Assembly (NCBI RefSeq): GCF_001949145.1
Contig: NW_019091362.1
Span: forward strand, 9,973,409 to 10,037,408
Reading direction: 5' to 3'
Length of the DNA stretch: 64,000 nucleotides
Source of the DNA: Acanthaster planci
Lineage: Eukaryota > Echinodermata > Asteroidea > Valvatida > Acanthasteridae
Below, piece by piece: positions 23,929 to 37,600 of the stretch. A program made the translations under genes and the position numbers. Every line of letters begins with the position of its first letter. Within the stretch, counting starts at the first letter, position 1. Below the pieces are notes generated by a model. It was not told the DNA's origin and did not search any database. It saw only the letters and a list, made by a program, of their open reading frames with translations.

Positions 23929-24457
23929 AGTTCACCTCAGTAAATTTGTGACAAGCAGCCGTGATCTTATTTACTCTGACGGCATTGCCCACTTTGAACC
24001 ATGTTAAGACCCCATTTGCTGATGCCAAATAACCGTTATCACCATAACTCAACGGAACCCTGTTCAGATCATTATTCCCATTCTGTAGTCCTGTCTAAAG
24101 CCTCTTGTAAAGGGTGTTAAATGACGGAAACATAGCATTTTAGTTGCTCAGGTAAATCCCAGAACCAAAAAGCAGTTGTCTCAATCGAGATTTCTCCGCA
24201 GCGCATCACCGAATTTAAGCCAATAAAGTCTTCAGTTTTGAACAGATAGGCCTAGTGTAACATTACAAAAACAATTACTGACAGATAAATGTCAAAAATA
24301 TAGTTTGGGTTAAGTTTCTTTTCTTTCTTTTTTTTGTGCTGAGGGGGATACTCTGTTTAATTAAGGTGCCACGTTGACCCTCTACGAGCAGATCCTTCTC
24401 AAGATTCCCTGCATTAGGTTCGTTTCCACCCACTCCTTTTCGAATTCTCTCGCACTT

Positions 24458-24810
24458 TCAATTACACTTGTCGCACCGTGCTCCTTTGGTCTGTTTGGTT
24501 TCCCTGATACCTTTGGTCTGATCCTTCCAAACGATTTTTTCGCAATCATTTCCACAATTCGCGTCTATGACACTGCAATTTAACTGTTTTTGGACATCAC
24601 ACCAAGTTCCGTAAACGGGTGAACTCTAATCTCTTCACCACATAAAGACACATCCTTCGGATATTTGACTCCAATTCCTTGAAGCAATTTATCCTGCCAG
24701 TGCGCAGGCAAACTGTTAAACCAGACTGACTTGTAGTCAGTCGCTTGAATATAACACAGTACTAGACACAGCACAAGCCATCCACCTTTTAATCCCTTCT
24801 TCTGTTGAGC
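24458..24810 (-). pseudogene. Possible broken gene for a small cysteine-rich secreted protein
   Basis: On the minus strand an open stretch from 24,810 reads KKGLKGGWLVLCLVLCYIQA, much like a signal peptide, and goes on to PKDVSLCGEEIRVHP. That frame ends at 24,580. In the next frame, from about 24,620, sequence continues smoothly as GTWCDVQKQLNCSV, ANCGNDCEKIVWKDQ and GARCDKCN before TGA at 24,458. The two frames overlap at the same point, as expected of a one-base frameshift. There is no ATG ahead of the signal-like part; a TAG precedes it. No family is recognised. It could be a decayed gene, an assembly error or chance. Confidence 0.3.
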
Positions 24811-27138
24811 CTATTCGGTACTATATATTGGGTGTTACTATGAGAAATCTATTATTTAAAAGCCAACTATTTGAAAAGGGAGGGAGATATCATTCAGCTT
24901 TGATTTTGGAAAATCATGCTTCGAAAAAATTAGAGAGCCTGACGTTTCGATCCTCGCGCTGTTTCCGCGTTGCTTTCAAGATTGTGAGCGAAAGCAATCT
25001 ATTTTTTCCATAAAGTTCTTGCAAGGAAGAAAATGTTTTTAAGTATATCACCTGAAAAGTAGATCATGTATAAAAATGGATGGGAAGGGGGTTAAATCTG
25101 GTGATATATTGCGATTGAAAGAAAAAGTTGCGCTAAAACTGGAACTGCACAGCAGTCATACGAGAATTTTTACTGGCTCTATAGGTATTAGGACGGGCGT
25201 AAAAAGTGCTTTTCAAATGCTTTGGAAATTGATCTTTATATATTTTTTTGGTATACATTTCGGAATATTACCTTTGAATGGATAAGCAAAGAGTTATACA
25301 AAGATGTCGGTGCCCCTAATATTGTGACCATTGCGCTTTATCAACGGAATTTCACAAGCATTGTAAAATTCCTTGCTATGTCTGAGATACCATGAATGAT
25401 CAAGTAAAGGGTTAAACTGGAAAGTTTGAAGGGCCTACATACAAAGTCGATATAACTCAAGAGTTTATGGATTTATTTTTGATAGAACAGCCATAATCAT
25501 GACTTAGTATAACTTAAAATATTATGACTTAAATACAACGAGTCATAATAATGAGACACGTGTACATGTCAAATACCTTTTATGACGAGGCTTAAAAGTC
25601 ATGACAATTAACGGCATCATTGGACCGAATATCTTGGCCCTAAATATTGTTCTCGCTTCTAAAGAGTGAAAAGATTGTCTTAATTCTTCATAAGCGTGGT
25701 GTAATCTCGTGTTATGTATTCATATGATCGGACACAAACATAAATGCATTAATATGCATATAAAACAAAATTTCAGAAGACCGTACAAGATAATGGTTAT
25801 GCACTGGTATAGTTCCTCGAGGGTTGATAGCGCCCTCAGCGCTCACAAGGGACATAACGTGCATGGCATGCACGGTTCAGACGTAGTTAACTGCACGATT
25901 GAACCTTGCAAGCTCAGATCTATCTATGGTCAAGTTTCTTTGTCAAACTGAAAATTCATTACTTTGAAAGAATTAACATAAGTCACATTTTGCCGGAAAT
26001 GAGATGAAAAATATGGATTGTTATTATGCTGCAAGTGCCTTATTAGACCCTGATATCAGGGAAACGGTTCACCCTTTTTTCACAGGCTCATCGTTTCGTC
26101 TTAATTTCTTCCAGATAGTTGGTTCGACTTTTTCCTTCACACACTCTATTGATGTGACGTCAGAGCAACCTTCCCACAGCATGAAGACACAACCCACGCC
26201 AACTCCAAATTCCAACAAACTTCGTACAATATGAAGGTGGACTCTGTCCCCGACAACAAGGCCTACTCCACCCTTGCGTTAAAGCTTTACAAGAACATGT
26301 CATAACATTGCATTCCAAAAGTTTTGTAAATTTTGATAGACTTTTTCAATTGAGTATTTCAACTGTTAATTTGGTTGCATTTAAAACTGGTTCACGCGAA
26401 GTTAGCTATTTTGGCAACTAAAACGTACCCGTTCGAGAGGTAAATTGATCACGAACGACTTAAACAAGTTTACTAATACTTTAGACGCAGCTCATTGGGT
26501 GTGTTCCCACCGTTGGTTCCCTCCACGCCGTTGTCATTTTGACTGAGATGCACGAGTACCATTGAGCAGGGATATGTCTGATCCCATATCCCTGCACCAC
26601 ATGTACCGCTTTAGCGTCTAGTTTGACTGAGCTGGAATCTTCTGGAATTCGAGTTTTCGTCGGAATTTTAAGGTAAGAAAACCAGTGCAATTAGTGGAAA
26701 TTACAGAGAACGCTGTGGAGGTGTTATTCAATTGCACAGTGCGTCAAAGGTAGACTGACATTTCGGTAAACGTGTTTATTATTGGAGTAAAACTTGTCAC
26801 GGTCACGGAGCCGGCCGGGCAAGAGATTGGCATGGGCATATAGCCTTAATGGCTGGGGCTTTACTGTGCTTGGCCATACAATCTCAATGACTTCCAGTAT
26901 GCAGGTCTACATCCAGATAAAGAGATATCTAACTCCTGTCACTTGTGCCTGAGTCTGATTATTGTTGTGAGCTGCAAATAGCGATGATACGTTTTGGCCA
27001 GTTTTTATCTTTGCTCCAAGTCCAACTTGCAACGCAGCTGCCATGGCTTTTTCCCCATGTCATCAGGTCATGCATGTCTTCCAAGTTCCTATCCAAGTTC
27101 CATAAATTTAAGGGCCTAGGCCTAACTAGTGTCACTGT

Positions 27139-27251
27139 CAGTCATGTCAGCCTAAGCATAGAGGAAGGAGGGGATCTCCTCCTTCTTCCATGGTCTGTTT
27201 GTTTCACAATGACAGACCATGGAGGAAGGAGGGGACAGACTGACATGACTG
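27139..27251. repeat. Foldback element
   Basis: The outer ends CAGTCATGTCAG (27,139-27,150) and CTGACATGACTG (27,240-27,251) are exact inverted copies. The inner arms 27,178-27,198 and 27,212-27,232 pair over 21 bp with one mismatch. This is consistent with a small MITE-like foldback unit. No clear target duplication was found. Confidence 0.65.
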
Positions 27252-28696
27252 TACCACTGCTACTCAAAATACAGTTAGGTACGAAGATTCTTTAAGAAGT
27301 ATACAGAATATTTGTTTATTAAAAAAAATTAAGGTTAAATTACTCTCTAGTTATTTAGACTTTAATTGGTCTAATTCTTAACATGTCTCACCAGGGTTAC
27401 TGGACCTACTGTTTTTGGGTTTAGTTCTTTGATGTGTATGTATGTGTATTAGTTGTGCTATGTGATGTTAATTAATGTTCTGGAGAATCCTGCTTGACAA
27501 CCTTTTGCTTCTTGGGACCCCCCATTCACATGAATTTTTGTTGCTTATAATCATGACATATTATAATTGACAGTTACGTGGTAAAATAAAGAATGAATGA
27601 ATCCTGACCAGTGGTCCCAGGCATGCCAGTGTTGGTTCACTCCATCCTTTTATGCGGGTTTTGATTTAAACTCAGTGAGTCAATGACAAATAACTGATCG
27701 CGATCTGTATCTCTGCGAAACACACAGGCCCTAAGGCCCACAGCCACACTGGAATCAATCCTTCGAACATGACCCAGGTACTTTGTAAATGTGGCATGTG
27801 AGGTACATGTACATATATTGATACATGTCTTGAACTGCCAAAATTGGTTAGAATTTTCTCATATTCTAACAATGTTCTCCCTTACATAATTCCTTATTTC
27901 TCCACTTCCCCAAGCATGCGAAGGCTACAAAGGTAATTTGAAACTGATGTAAGAAGATAAAATGTTAACAAAAATAGAGACATGTCAGAAAAGAGAAAGA
28001 ATACGGACGATGATTGACACCCTGTGTACAAATCCTAAATGGGACTGGTCTGAAAAATGTTAAGTGTTTTCTAAGTAAATGACTTGGTTTTTTCCAACCT
28101 AAATTGAACTTTTTTGGGCACGCTTTTGCTTTCTGATGGCTATTAGGTCACTGTAAGGAACAATTACTGGGATCCGTATACGGAACTCTTCCTCAGAAAA
28201 GTAAGCATTGTCAGTCAGTATCATTACCTAGGAATTCACAAACAGGAGCCCCATAAATGGATCCAATACTAAGGCTGCATCCGAATCCGTTGTCTAGAGG
28301 TCTAGAGTACATGTACATGTAGGTCTAGGTCTTCACTCCATTGAAAGTACGTGGAGATGCGCAGACAATAGACCTAGCTGTAGCTCTAGAAGCCCGTTTT
28401 GGACATGGCCTAAGCCAGCTTTTCTTTCCGTTTCTAGACAAAACCAAACTTTCTGTTTCAAGTGGACTCTCATTGTATTTGTCCACTTTTGCTTATGGTA
28501 CCCTGTCGCAAACATGAAAGAGAAATTGATTTTTTGGGGGGGGGGGTTATTTTACTGTACATATTTAAACCAACTGGAAAAAGAACTACGGACAACAATA
28601 ATTTTCCTTTAAAATGTTACAGCAGCTGTCAGAAAGTGAGAACGTGTCCCCAAAAGAGAAATTTCGCGAGGAGAATTCTGAAGCATTTACTCAGAA

Positions 28697-28726
28697 AACA
28701 CTTTATGCCCGGGGGCATAAAGTGTT
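28697..28726. repeat. Perfect 14-bp palindrome
   Basis: AACACTTTATGCCC and its reverse complement are separated by GG. No T-run follows and the context is eukaryotic, so this is not a terminator. Confidence 0.8.
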
Positions 28727-31700
28727 GTCCGTACTGGTATATGGAACTCTTTGCAACCAACCTTCAAATGGGAAAGAAGCCCATTTTCACATTGTCTCAC
28801 ACCTACATGTACATGTACTTTAGTTTACAAGAAAAGGTGAGTGCAGAGAGTGGGTCTTGGGTGCGATCAGTTGATCTGCATGGTTACTTGATAGTGCTGC
28901 ATTCTATCATAGATTAATTTAATGAGCCTGTGTGCCACCATCGCTCAGTCACTGTTTTCTTTCTAGCTCAGGGTTATGGGAAAATGGTTTTTGTAATGGA
29001 ACGTGAAGTCAGCGATTTCTTCCAGGATGGGCCGATAGCAAAGTGCTATCGACCAATTCGGTATGTTAATGACACCGTCATGCATACACAGTTAAACACA
29101 CTTTACCGATTGGCTGATACGCCCACCTTGCATTAATTCCAGTTCCAATTCTATTGCCAGTAAGAAGAGCTTTTTGTGGTAAGACACAATTAATTATCTA
29201 CGGGTAGGAGGATCTGTGTGTGTGTGTCAGCATGGTTGAAAATCATTTGTGGCTGTGCAGAGGTAATGGATGAACTGCTGTTACAGAGAAAAGAATGCCA
29301 GTTTCATTCACCACACAAAATGTAACCAGACTGAGGGTCAGTTATTGCACGGGTGCTTAAATTGAAAAAAAAATTGAGACTTAAGAAATAGCTCAGTGTC
29401 GATCTTTTCATTGAAAAGTACCAGTACAAGTTTGTAAATGTTTTCAGTAATCCCCAGTACATGTACTGTACATGTGAAGACGTATGTAACTGCATGTAAA
29501 TGAGTGTTTTTCATATGGTGGACTCTGTGCGTTTTGGGCCTAAATTAAAAATTTGCCATTAACAACCACAAACAGATGTTGGTCTTTTATATACAGTGCA
29601 GCTACTGTATACTGTAATACATAGTGTACTGTACATGTACCATTAGCCATGCATGCATACATGTACATGTAAATCAATTTACTGTACTGTAATACAGAGA
29701 TACTGTAAATAATACACTATGTACATGTACAATGTTAATACATTTACATGTATTCTTAGAAGTTCTAGTCGTAGTGTGACAGCACATGTACATTAAATAT
29801 CATCTTGCCTTATGATACTGGTATTTTATTTCTAGTTTTGTAACTACCTATTAAAATACTTGACCACATAACTTTTTTTCCCGTTAAATTGATTTTTTAA
29901 TATGGCATGTGTACTCTTTGTGCCAAATTAATTTTCCCCCAACTAACAGCCCCAATGCATGGAATTTGGTCCTGATTTCAATGCAAGTAATAGTTGAGCC
30001 TGGTTTTTTTTTTTTGTATAGGCCCAAGGAACAAACCAATTTAACATTTGTTTGGATGGATTCAGTGTCTCTTTGCAAATAGAGTGCAAATGAAACATTC
30101 TCTTTGTTGTGGATTTGCCGTGCAAGGTATTCGCCACATGTGGTCACACACATTGAATACACATGTAACGGTGTCATTGGTTCACACAGGTACAGTCCTG
30201 CACAGCGTTCTGTCATGTGGTAGACACAGGTTATTGTGTTCCTAGCCTATGCTCATTGTTCCTCCCTAACAGGGGAAGGTGTGCCATTGAGTGAGACATA
30301 CAAGGTCAATGTCCATATATAGTTCTGCACATGTCAGTGGGTGTGGCAAGCCGCTGTGTGCAGGGGTACTAGCTAGACTTGTCAAGTCCCCGTATGGCTC
30401 TGCGTTTTTGTTGCCATGCGGTGAGTAATCGCCGGTGTTTGTCTTGAAGGAAGGGACAGACTTGCCCAGTTGCCAGGAGTTTGTTGAATTGTATCTGCCC
30501 GGGCTCCTGGGACCTGAAGAAGTTTCTGTGGCCAATTTAAATTAACCGTGAGAGTAAAGGGAGTCAAGTGCTCTATCAAGCCCACTGTTATTGAACTGTT
30601 ATCACTGTAAGCAAACACCTAGGGGTCACTAAGCCACCAAGAAAGCTTTTCAGCTAGTCTGATGTAAGCCTGCATTAATGTGGTATGATAGTCCTCTGAT
30701 TGGGTGGTAAGTCCAGTCACAATAAATGGTTCTATCTCGGGAGTCCAATTCCTTTTGGATCACCCATGTGCATTTTATTGATTTAGTCTGATTGTCTGGG
30801 ATAAGAGTTTTTTTTTTAATGAATTGGGGCCCTTAGACTTGTGTGCTAGTCTGTTAGATTTTCGGTGCACATGCAGTTTTGTACAATAATTTCGAGCACT
30901 TAAAATTGAACAACTCCTCCAAAGTTTGTATTGATAGTAATTTAAAGCCTGACATCCTATCAAATCCCCCCTCCCCAGGAACCTCCTCAAAGAACAACAA
31001 TGTCTGCGTGTGATAACTGTATGTATTCAGGTCCATGCAACATGCTACAAATCCATCATCAAAACTGAGCGAATGCATTACACCTTAATTTAAGGAGACA
31101 TCAGATTTGCTTAAATCCGTTTATTAGAATAACAGGTGTACATGCACATGTACATGTACTTGATTATTGAAATGATACTACATTGTACATGTGATTCTAT
31201 TCATACATTCTTAAGCAGACTGGTAACGCTGTGTGGTGGCACATCTGCACGTACACATGTACATTGTACATGTACGTCATCCTCCAAAAGTAAATTGCCT
31301 TCTCATCAGCTAGTTGTTGAGTCAGGTTTTTTGTCTGGCTTCTTTAAACGGGTAGGAGGCAGCTTTTATTTCTTAAAAAGATGGCCTTGTCCACAGAAGG
31401 CGGATGGATTTTTCTTATTTTTTTTGCTGACACTGTCCTGTCTTAAGGATCTTTTTCCCTTGTTAAGAATTTTTAAATGTGCATTTGTCGGTAGCACTAG
31501 ATACTCGTGCATTTGAAAAAAACAAAAGGGCAAGAGTACTTAATTATTAAAAATACTGGGGCATGGGGTTGAAGGAAGGCGGGACAAAAACAAATTTATT
31601 TTGTTACTTGGCCTTATCTCCTGTGACAGTGCTTACATGTACTTGTGAAGCCTATGCGTTGACGTAATGAACATCTTATGCCCTTTTAACATCCTATACT

Positions 31701-32954
31701 CACTGCATGGAGTGTGCAGGCATCTGGTGATGGCATGTGTCTGCAGAAAATATGCGAGGTGAAGTGAATGTGTTGGTGCATTCATGGCTAAACTTGATTC
31801 TTTTGTCAACCTTACAGCTCTGTGACAATAATCTTTGCTTTCACTGCATCACAACCTACGAAGGGGGTCACAGAACCCGCTCGAACTGGCAAATGTGGGC
31901 TGTAGGTTGTGTGCTTCTATCCATAGACATTTCGTACATGCACATGTACACGTACAGTATATTGTGCTGGTAGGCGGTACGTACTTGTGCGTGAGTGTAT
32001 GCATGTAATGTACACATGTACTGTACCAGCCCACATCACACAAAAGGCCAAAGCAGTTGAAGACAGTCAAGCCTTTGAAGCGGTTGAATAGCCTTGAATG
32101 TTTCACACAGTACGTAATTATTCTTTTATCACGTCGAGAAGAAAAGGTACTTTTCTGGCTTAGTTTGAACCGAATCGCTTCTTGCTTTCTAAATACAAAT
32201 GCCCACATACATGTATCTTTTCTGTTGTAGAGTCGCCACAATACAACTATGTACATGTACACACACAACTTACCTTGACCCATCCATCAACATGGCATTC
32301 AATATGTTTGTTTTGAAGTTGGGCCTACTTTTGTAGATGTTGAAAACTGTCTCAGCTTACATACTATACACAGACATGTACATTGTACATGTAATGGCAG
32401 ATTGAGGCAAGTTTTCTTCTCGATTGGGTGCTGCTAGTCTTTGTGTACTGATGGAGACACTTTAAGCCTTGTATTTGAATAAAGGCAGCTTGGCGGAGGA
32501 GTACTGAATGAGCAGATCGTTCTTATCCCCTCACGCCCCCTTTTTCAAATTGCATTAACCTTCTGTTTTAACCGTCAAAAACAGTCAAAAATGCCTTCCA
32601 CTTGATTTCCCCCAGTATACAGACACATGGGAAATTTGACTGATTTTGATGATATGACAACTGTGTCAAGAATGTGTCTTAGCATAGGAGGGTTAATTTC
32701 GTCTTTAGGTTTGCCAGCAGGGTTCAAAGGTCTGCTCATGCTGTGGAAGTGATGCTGCTCTGAAAAATGGCGCACATTTCAACTCCAGCGAATTTTGCTG
32801 TACATAAATGTTTGCAGATGCCCAAATTGGCTTTGCTTTTAAATGTACCCGCAGTTATCAAGTGGCTTGTAGGGTGATCAGGCAGGGGAGGATGACATGT
32901 ACATGTAGCTATATCATGGCAAGTTGTTACTGTGTGGGACTCATTACCAGAGAG

Positions 32955-33035
32955 TTAAATAACGGTCCTCATCCTCCAATTTCAATGTGATTTTACGTAC
33001 ACTCTGGGGGGTTAGGGTTGAGGATTGAAATCCAT
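32955..33035. repeat. Dispersed repeat family E, copy 1
   Basis: The block TCCTCCAATTTCAATGTGAT then TTTAC, followed by GGGGTTAGGGTTGAGG, matches 35,945-36,007. Between them is a TAC-rich spacer that differs. The class is unknown. Confidence 0.6.
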
Positions 33036-33055
33036 CTGCTGGCCGTAGGGGGAGG

Positions 33056-33083
33056 GGATTCTAAAGCTCATGCTTTAGAATCC
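33056..33083. repeat. Perfect 12-bp hairpin
   Basis: GGATTCTAAAGC and its reverse complement flank TCAT, just beyond repeat family E copy 1. Confidence 0.75.
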
Positions 33084-34016
33084 CAAAATACTTGTACATC
33101 CGGCCATGATCGGGCCATGATCCGGCCATGTGAGTGTGAAATCTGCTGAATCCAACTACAAGGTGAATCCAGCATTAACAGCTGTCAAATACAGGTGTCT
33201 TGTTTGCTTAATTATTAAAGCAAACAAAACTTAATGGAAAGAAACTACCGGTAGCTAGAACATTGGGAAGTGATGGAGTAGTGCCTGGGTATATGTCAAG
33301 AAAAATCACCAGAGTCTATGGGAAATAGCAGAGGATATACCTGAAGTAGGATTGAGGAAGGAAGGGGCCAGCTATCATGGGACTTGGGCTCCTAGAGTGT
33401 TGGTACATGTATACAGGTACAGTGTAGCAACCCATACAGAGAGCAAGCCAATATTGATTTCCCCCACACAGTTGGGCTACGATATTTAGGAACATGAAGG
33501 AGCTCACAGAACAGAATCACCACGGTACCACCAAATACGTGTGTGCCATGGGAGGTCAGGGTAAGGATACGTTGGTAAACAGGTGTCTCAGATCAGTGCA
33601 CTGTGTACTGATATGCACCTTACACTATGTACACATGTACACGTACCTGACCTGGTACCTGACTACTGGTACAATGTACATGTACATGTATTGATACCAG
33701 GGCCATTGCGTGATTAGGCTGTAATGCATTGTACTCAAAAGGTTTTTTATTAAGTTCATTATTGAGATGCTCAACTGGGAGGAAGTCAATGAAATTTTGT
33801 TTTTCAAATATTGTGCTACACTGTACCTGTGTGTCTCTGACCAAATATTTTACTTTCTTCCAAAGAGATGCAAAATTTTCATTCAATAATTGGCTCTGTG
33901 TACATGCAACTACATGTACATGTATCACTGAAACTTGACTTTCCTTTGTAAGCTTGGAAGCACGTGCATGACTCAAAAAGTGTGGACACTGATACCTCAC
34001 AGGACATTATTAGTGG

Positions 34017-34515
34017 TAGGGCTGTGCCGAATATTGGAGTAACCGAATATACAATCGATTGTCGAATATTCGAATATTATTTTTCGAATTTGAATATTCG
34101 AAAGCAAAATTCGTGAAATTAAAGGAAGGGAAAATTTTCTTTTGTTTTAAATGAGAAAAATTACACCGTGGAGGCTTGTTTCAAGCATATTCAAATGAAA
34201 AAAGTGAGAAATCTTACATTTATTTAAAAAGTAAATTATTCATTACACAATTTAAAAGGAATAGAAATCTTCAACGGGCAAGAAGTCTTTTTCATCTCTT
34301 CCATTTTGCTACTGGTAAATTGCGGCTGGAGATACTCCTGTGTGAGAAGCTATTATATTGATCATAATGTACAGTTGTGTGCGTTATTGCAACTGATTTT
34401 GTATATGGTTTATTCATCAACAATCTGCCGGTTGGTGCGACCGAACATTCGGATATTTGATCAAATTGAAGGTCAAATATTCAAATGCTGAATTATTCGA
34501 ATTGACTCAGCCCTA
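34017..34515 (+). mobile_element. Non-autonomous hAT-type element, copy 1
   Basis: The 499-bp element starts TAGGGCTGTGCCGAATAT and ends CTCAGCCCTA. It is flanked by ATTAGTGG (34,009-34,016) and ATTAGTAA (34,516-34,523), an 8-bp target duplication with two changes. Subterminal regions are rich in GAATATTCGAA. There is no transposase. Eight-base duplications and TAGGG-type ends are typical of hAT transposons. Confidence 0.85.
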
Positions 34516-34681
34516 ATTAGTAAACCAAGTGGAGATGGGAATGTTTCACTGCACACAATTTGATATCTTGAAATATTTCACAGTTGATGTTGAACTCGCC
34601 ACAGGTTTTTGTAACCTCTTTTTTCTCTTGCCATTTCTGCGCACAGTTGCTGTTAGTCGGAACACCCTTGGCACAACCAGC

Positions 34682-37600
34682 ATGGGCATGGTGGACCCAG
34701 AATTCCGGGGGGTGGGCCAGAAGGAGGGGCTCAGGATATGGCGCATCGAACAGATGAAAGTGGCCAAAATCCCCGAGAAGGATTACGGCCACTTCTTCAT
34801 GGGCGACTCCTACATCTTGTTGCATGTGAGTATCTCCTATTCCCGACAGGTGATAGAAAATCAACATATTGGTCGCAGACCAAAAACGGCAAGAGCCATT
34901 TTCGGGGACCTTTAAGAGACCCCTATCAAATTTAAGAGAACATGTTTGTCTGAACTTTGAAAAAGGGTGCAAGGTTTCAGAAGTTTTGGCAAGTCCGAGA
35001 ATGGAGATACAATCTACCAAAATATGCAGAGGTACTCTCAGAGTCGACTCCAAATTATTCCTAGCTTCTCCTCTCCCCTGAATTTATGGCAGACCTCCAA
35101 AGCATTACTAGAAAAGTTTGTTGTAACTGACCTCCATGAGGTCACAAAGAGGTCTCATCTAGAAAAATGGATCATTTGCCTCACAAAATTCAACTCCTTG
35201 TCTCTGGAATTGAATTTTGAAGGGAAGGGGGCTGTGCTGGAGTGAGGTACAGGAGTTGATTTCGTAAGAATTGGACCCACTGTTTTGGTTCTCACTGTCA
35301 ATTATATTTGATTCCAATGTGGAATTTCCCAAGCCTACCACTTGTTTGCTGCAGAACCAGCACAGTGTTTGTTTGTTCAATCCCCATTTAGAGCAGTTGT
35401 GTTTTGGACTTGCATGTACATGTAAAGCAGATGGTAGAATAAGGTGTAACTTAGAGGATGTACACGGATCTCCTGATTTCTGTGACCACCAAGCACATGT
35501 TTTTGTTGGGGGGGGGCAGGGGATTGAAATATTACTGTATATGGGCATGCTCGGCAATGCTATCCTCAACCGGATGCAGGGTACGTGCTTGGGTTCATTG
35601 CTGTACAGTATTGCTTCCTGAATGGGCTTTGACACTCAATAGCGATGGGCCTGTCTCACTCCGGATATGGGTTCAGCTACTGTGAATTGGAAAATGTCCA
35701 AGCAGGGCACTTACAAGGGAAGTGACTAGCCTGGAAGGCCAATCGATTGAGAGATCAGCTGACAACAAGGAATTCCTTCAGTGTTGTGCCAAAAATGAGG
35801 ATGGAGTCCAGCTAAGGCTAGGTTTTTTTGCATGCTGTTACCGGTTCATTGCTCTCAGAACCCTCTTTCAAAATAAGTGGGGGAAGGTTGACTCATTTCA
35901 GTTCTTAGGTTACATGGGGGAGGGGGTATTAACCTTAACAGTCCCAAATCCTCCAATTTCAATATGATTTTACATATACATGTACATGTACTTGGGGTTA
36001 GGGTTAATGCACATTCAACATGCATGTATGCTGGCAGATGGGGAAGTGCATCGTGTGTAAAAAGGTTTGGACACACAAAGCACAGTTCATTGTGCTTGGG
36101 CTCAGAGGTTACATGTACATGTGTAAACAGGGTCAAAAGGGGCTGCACCCAGGAATGAGGAAATATGTAACTGTTATACTCTATCAATTCAATTAATGTT
36201 TGATGGCTGCCATGAAGAGCAATCAGACTGTAATTGATCCAACCTGTATTACTCCTTACTGTACAGCAGACCAGCAGTAGTTGTCCACCTGTGGCCACCT
36301 GTTTCTTTTTGCCAAAACTCATCGTGAAATTCTCTCATTACCAAAACGATTGATGTTATTATTTTTCTGACCAACACATTCATTTACAAATTAAAACACA
36401 TATACCGGGGGTAGCTGCGTTGTTTATGAGGGGGGTGGGTATGACTCTAACTCCTCAGTAGTTCTTTCCTGCAACTACCCAAAATCCTTCAAAATCTTCC
36501 AAACTCCTGGCAGATTTGAAAGGAAATGGGAAGGTTAAAGGGTAATGTTTCAACAATTGCCGGTCCAGATTGTGTGAACAGCCTCATCAAATCCTGTGCA
36601 AATTTTGCCCAGCCCCATACTGCGCATCACGTTCTGAGATTGTTATAGAGCACCGCAGTGCAACATCATTTTGAACCAGAAAATGCTGTGCAAACAAATG
36701 GGATATCGGGCGTATCGCAAATGGCGTATCGGTTCCTGTGTTGGTTCTCGGGCATGTTCTTACACAAATGCCTTTTATACACAGTTGTGTGCATGATGTA
36801 GTCACGTCGGTACTCTGTGCAGCCCTCAGAATCACTGAATCGCAGCTGTTGATATGTCGGGCTGTGACAGAAGGTTCATTTGGAACCTGAGAGAATTTGA
36901 CACTCAATAAATGAAAGCCCAGATGATTACATACGGTATGAAGCAAGATATAAGACAGAGAGAACCCCCCCAGCTTTGTGTTGGTCATTGCCTCACTGGA
37001 ATCTGAGGAATTCTTTTCAGACATCTAGGGGGGGATGTGTTAGGTAACAATAGTCTACAGTGTGTATAGCAATTGGACATGTTGGGGGGTACCCCTTGGT
37101 CTCATTTCTTGCCAGATTTAGATGATTGAGTCTGCCTGTGCAGTGGTCCCATGCATACACATGTACATTCCAGTCACCTCACTTGTCGCCCACACCCTGT
37201 CCTTCAGTCACAAGCACATAACAAATCTATGAGACACTATTGAATAATTCACAGTTCCCAAGATCTGTAGAGCATCATTTTGCATATTCCTGGCAGAAAC
37301 ATGTACAGCTTTAATCTTAAAAACCCAGGGTAAATTTTCTGTTCATAATGAGACGACCAAGTACTAATAATTTGCATGTGCTGCGATTTGTCTTTTTATT
37401 GGTTTTCCTTCATAGGGCTTGTACAATGTACAAGATAAAGGCACAATACATGTAGGTGAAACAAAAGTTACATGTATCATAGAGGAAGGACACAGAAGGA
37501 GTTTGAATTACTCGGGCTATAACATCTGGCCAATTACTGTTTTTTGGCATGCCCAGTACATGTATGTCCGTAGCCAAAGCACAGCGAGCGCTTGCTACTC

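Larger units (their letters stand above)
22560..34646. other. Divergent intergenic spacer
   Basis: This is 12 kb between the ADAMTS 5' end (minus) and the first recognised coding exon of the gelsolin-family gene (plus). Non-coding first exons and promoter of the latter may lie here but cannot be placed. Apart from the entries listed separately I see no convincing exon. Confidence 0.5.

Noticed and set aside
28697-28726. Palindrome as a transcription terminator
   Set aside because: Intrinsic terminators of this kind are bacterial, and no T-run follows.
28462-28917. 151-codon plus-strand open frame
   Set aside because: No domain-like sequence, contains a G-run and a TACATGTA run, and no codon pattern or splice context supports it.
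34517-35053. Long open frame of 178 codons on the minus strand
   Set aside because: It is the antisense shadow of gelsolin-family exon 1 and its flank; the plus strand carries the recognised protein and splice sites.
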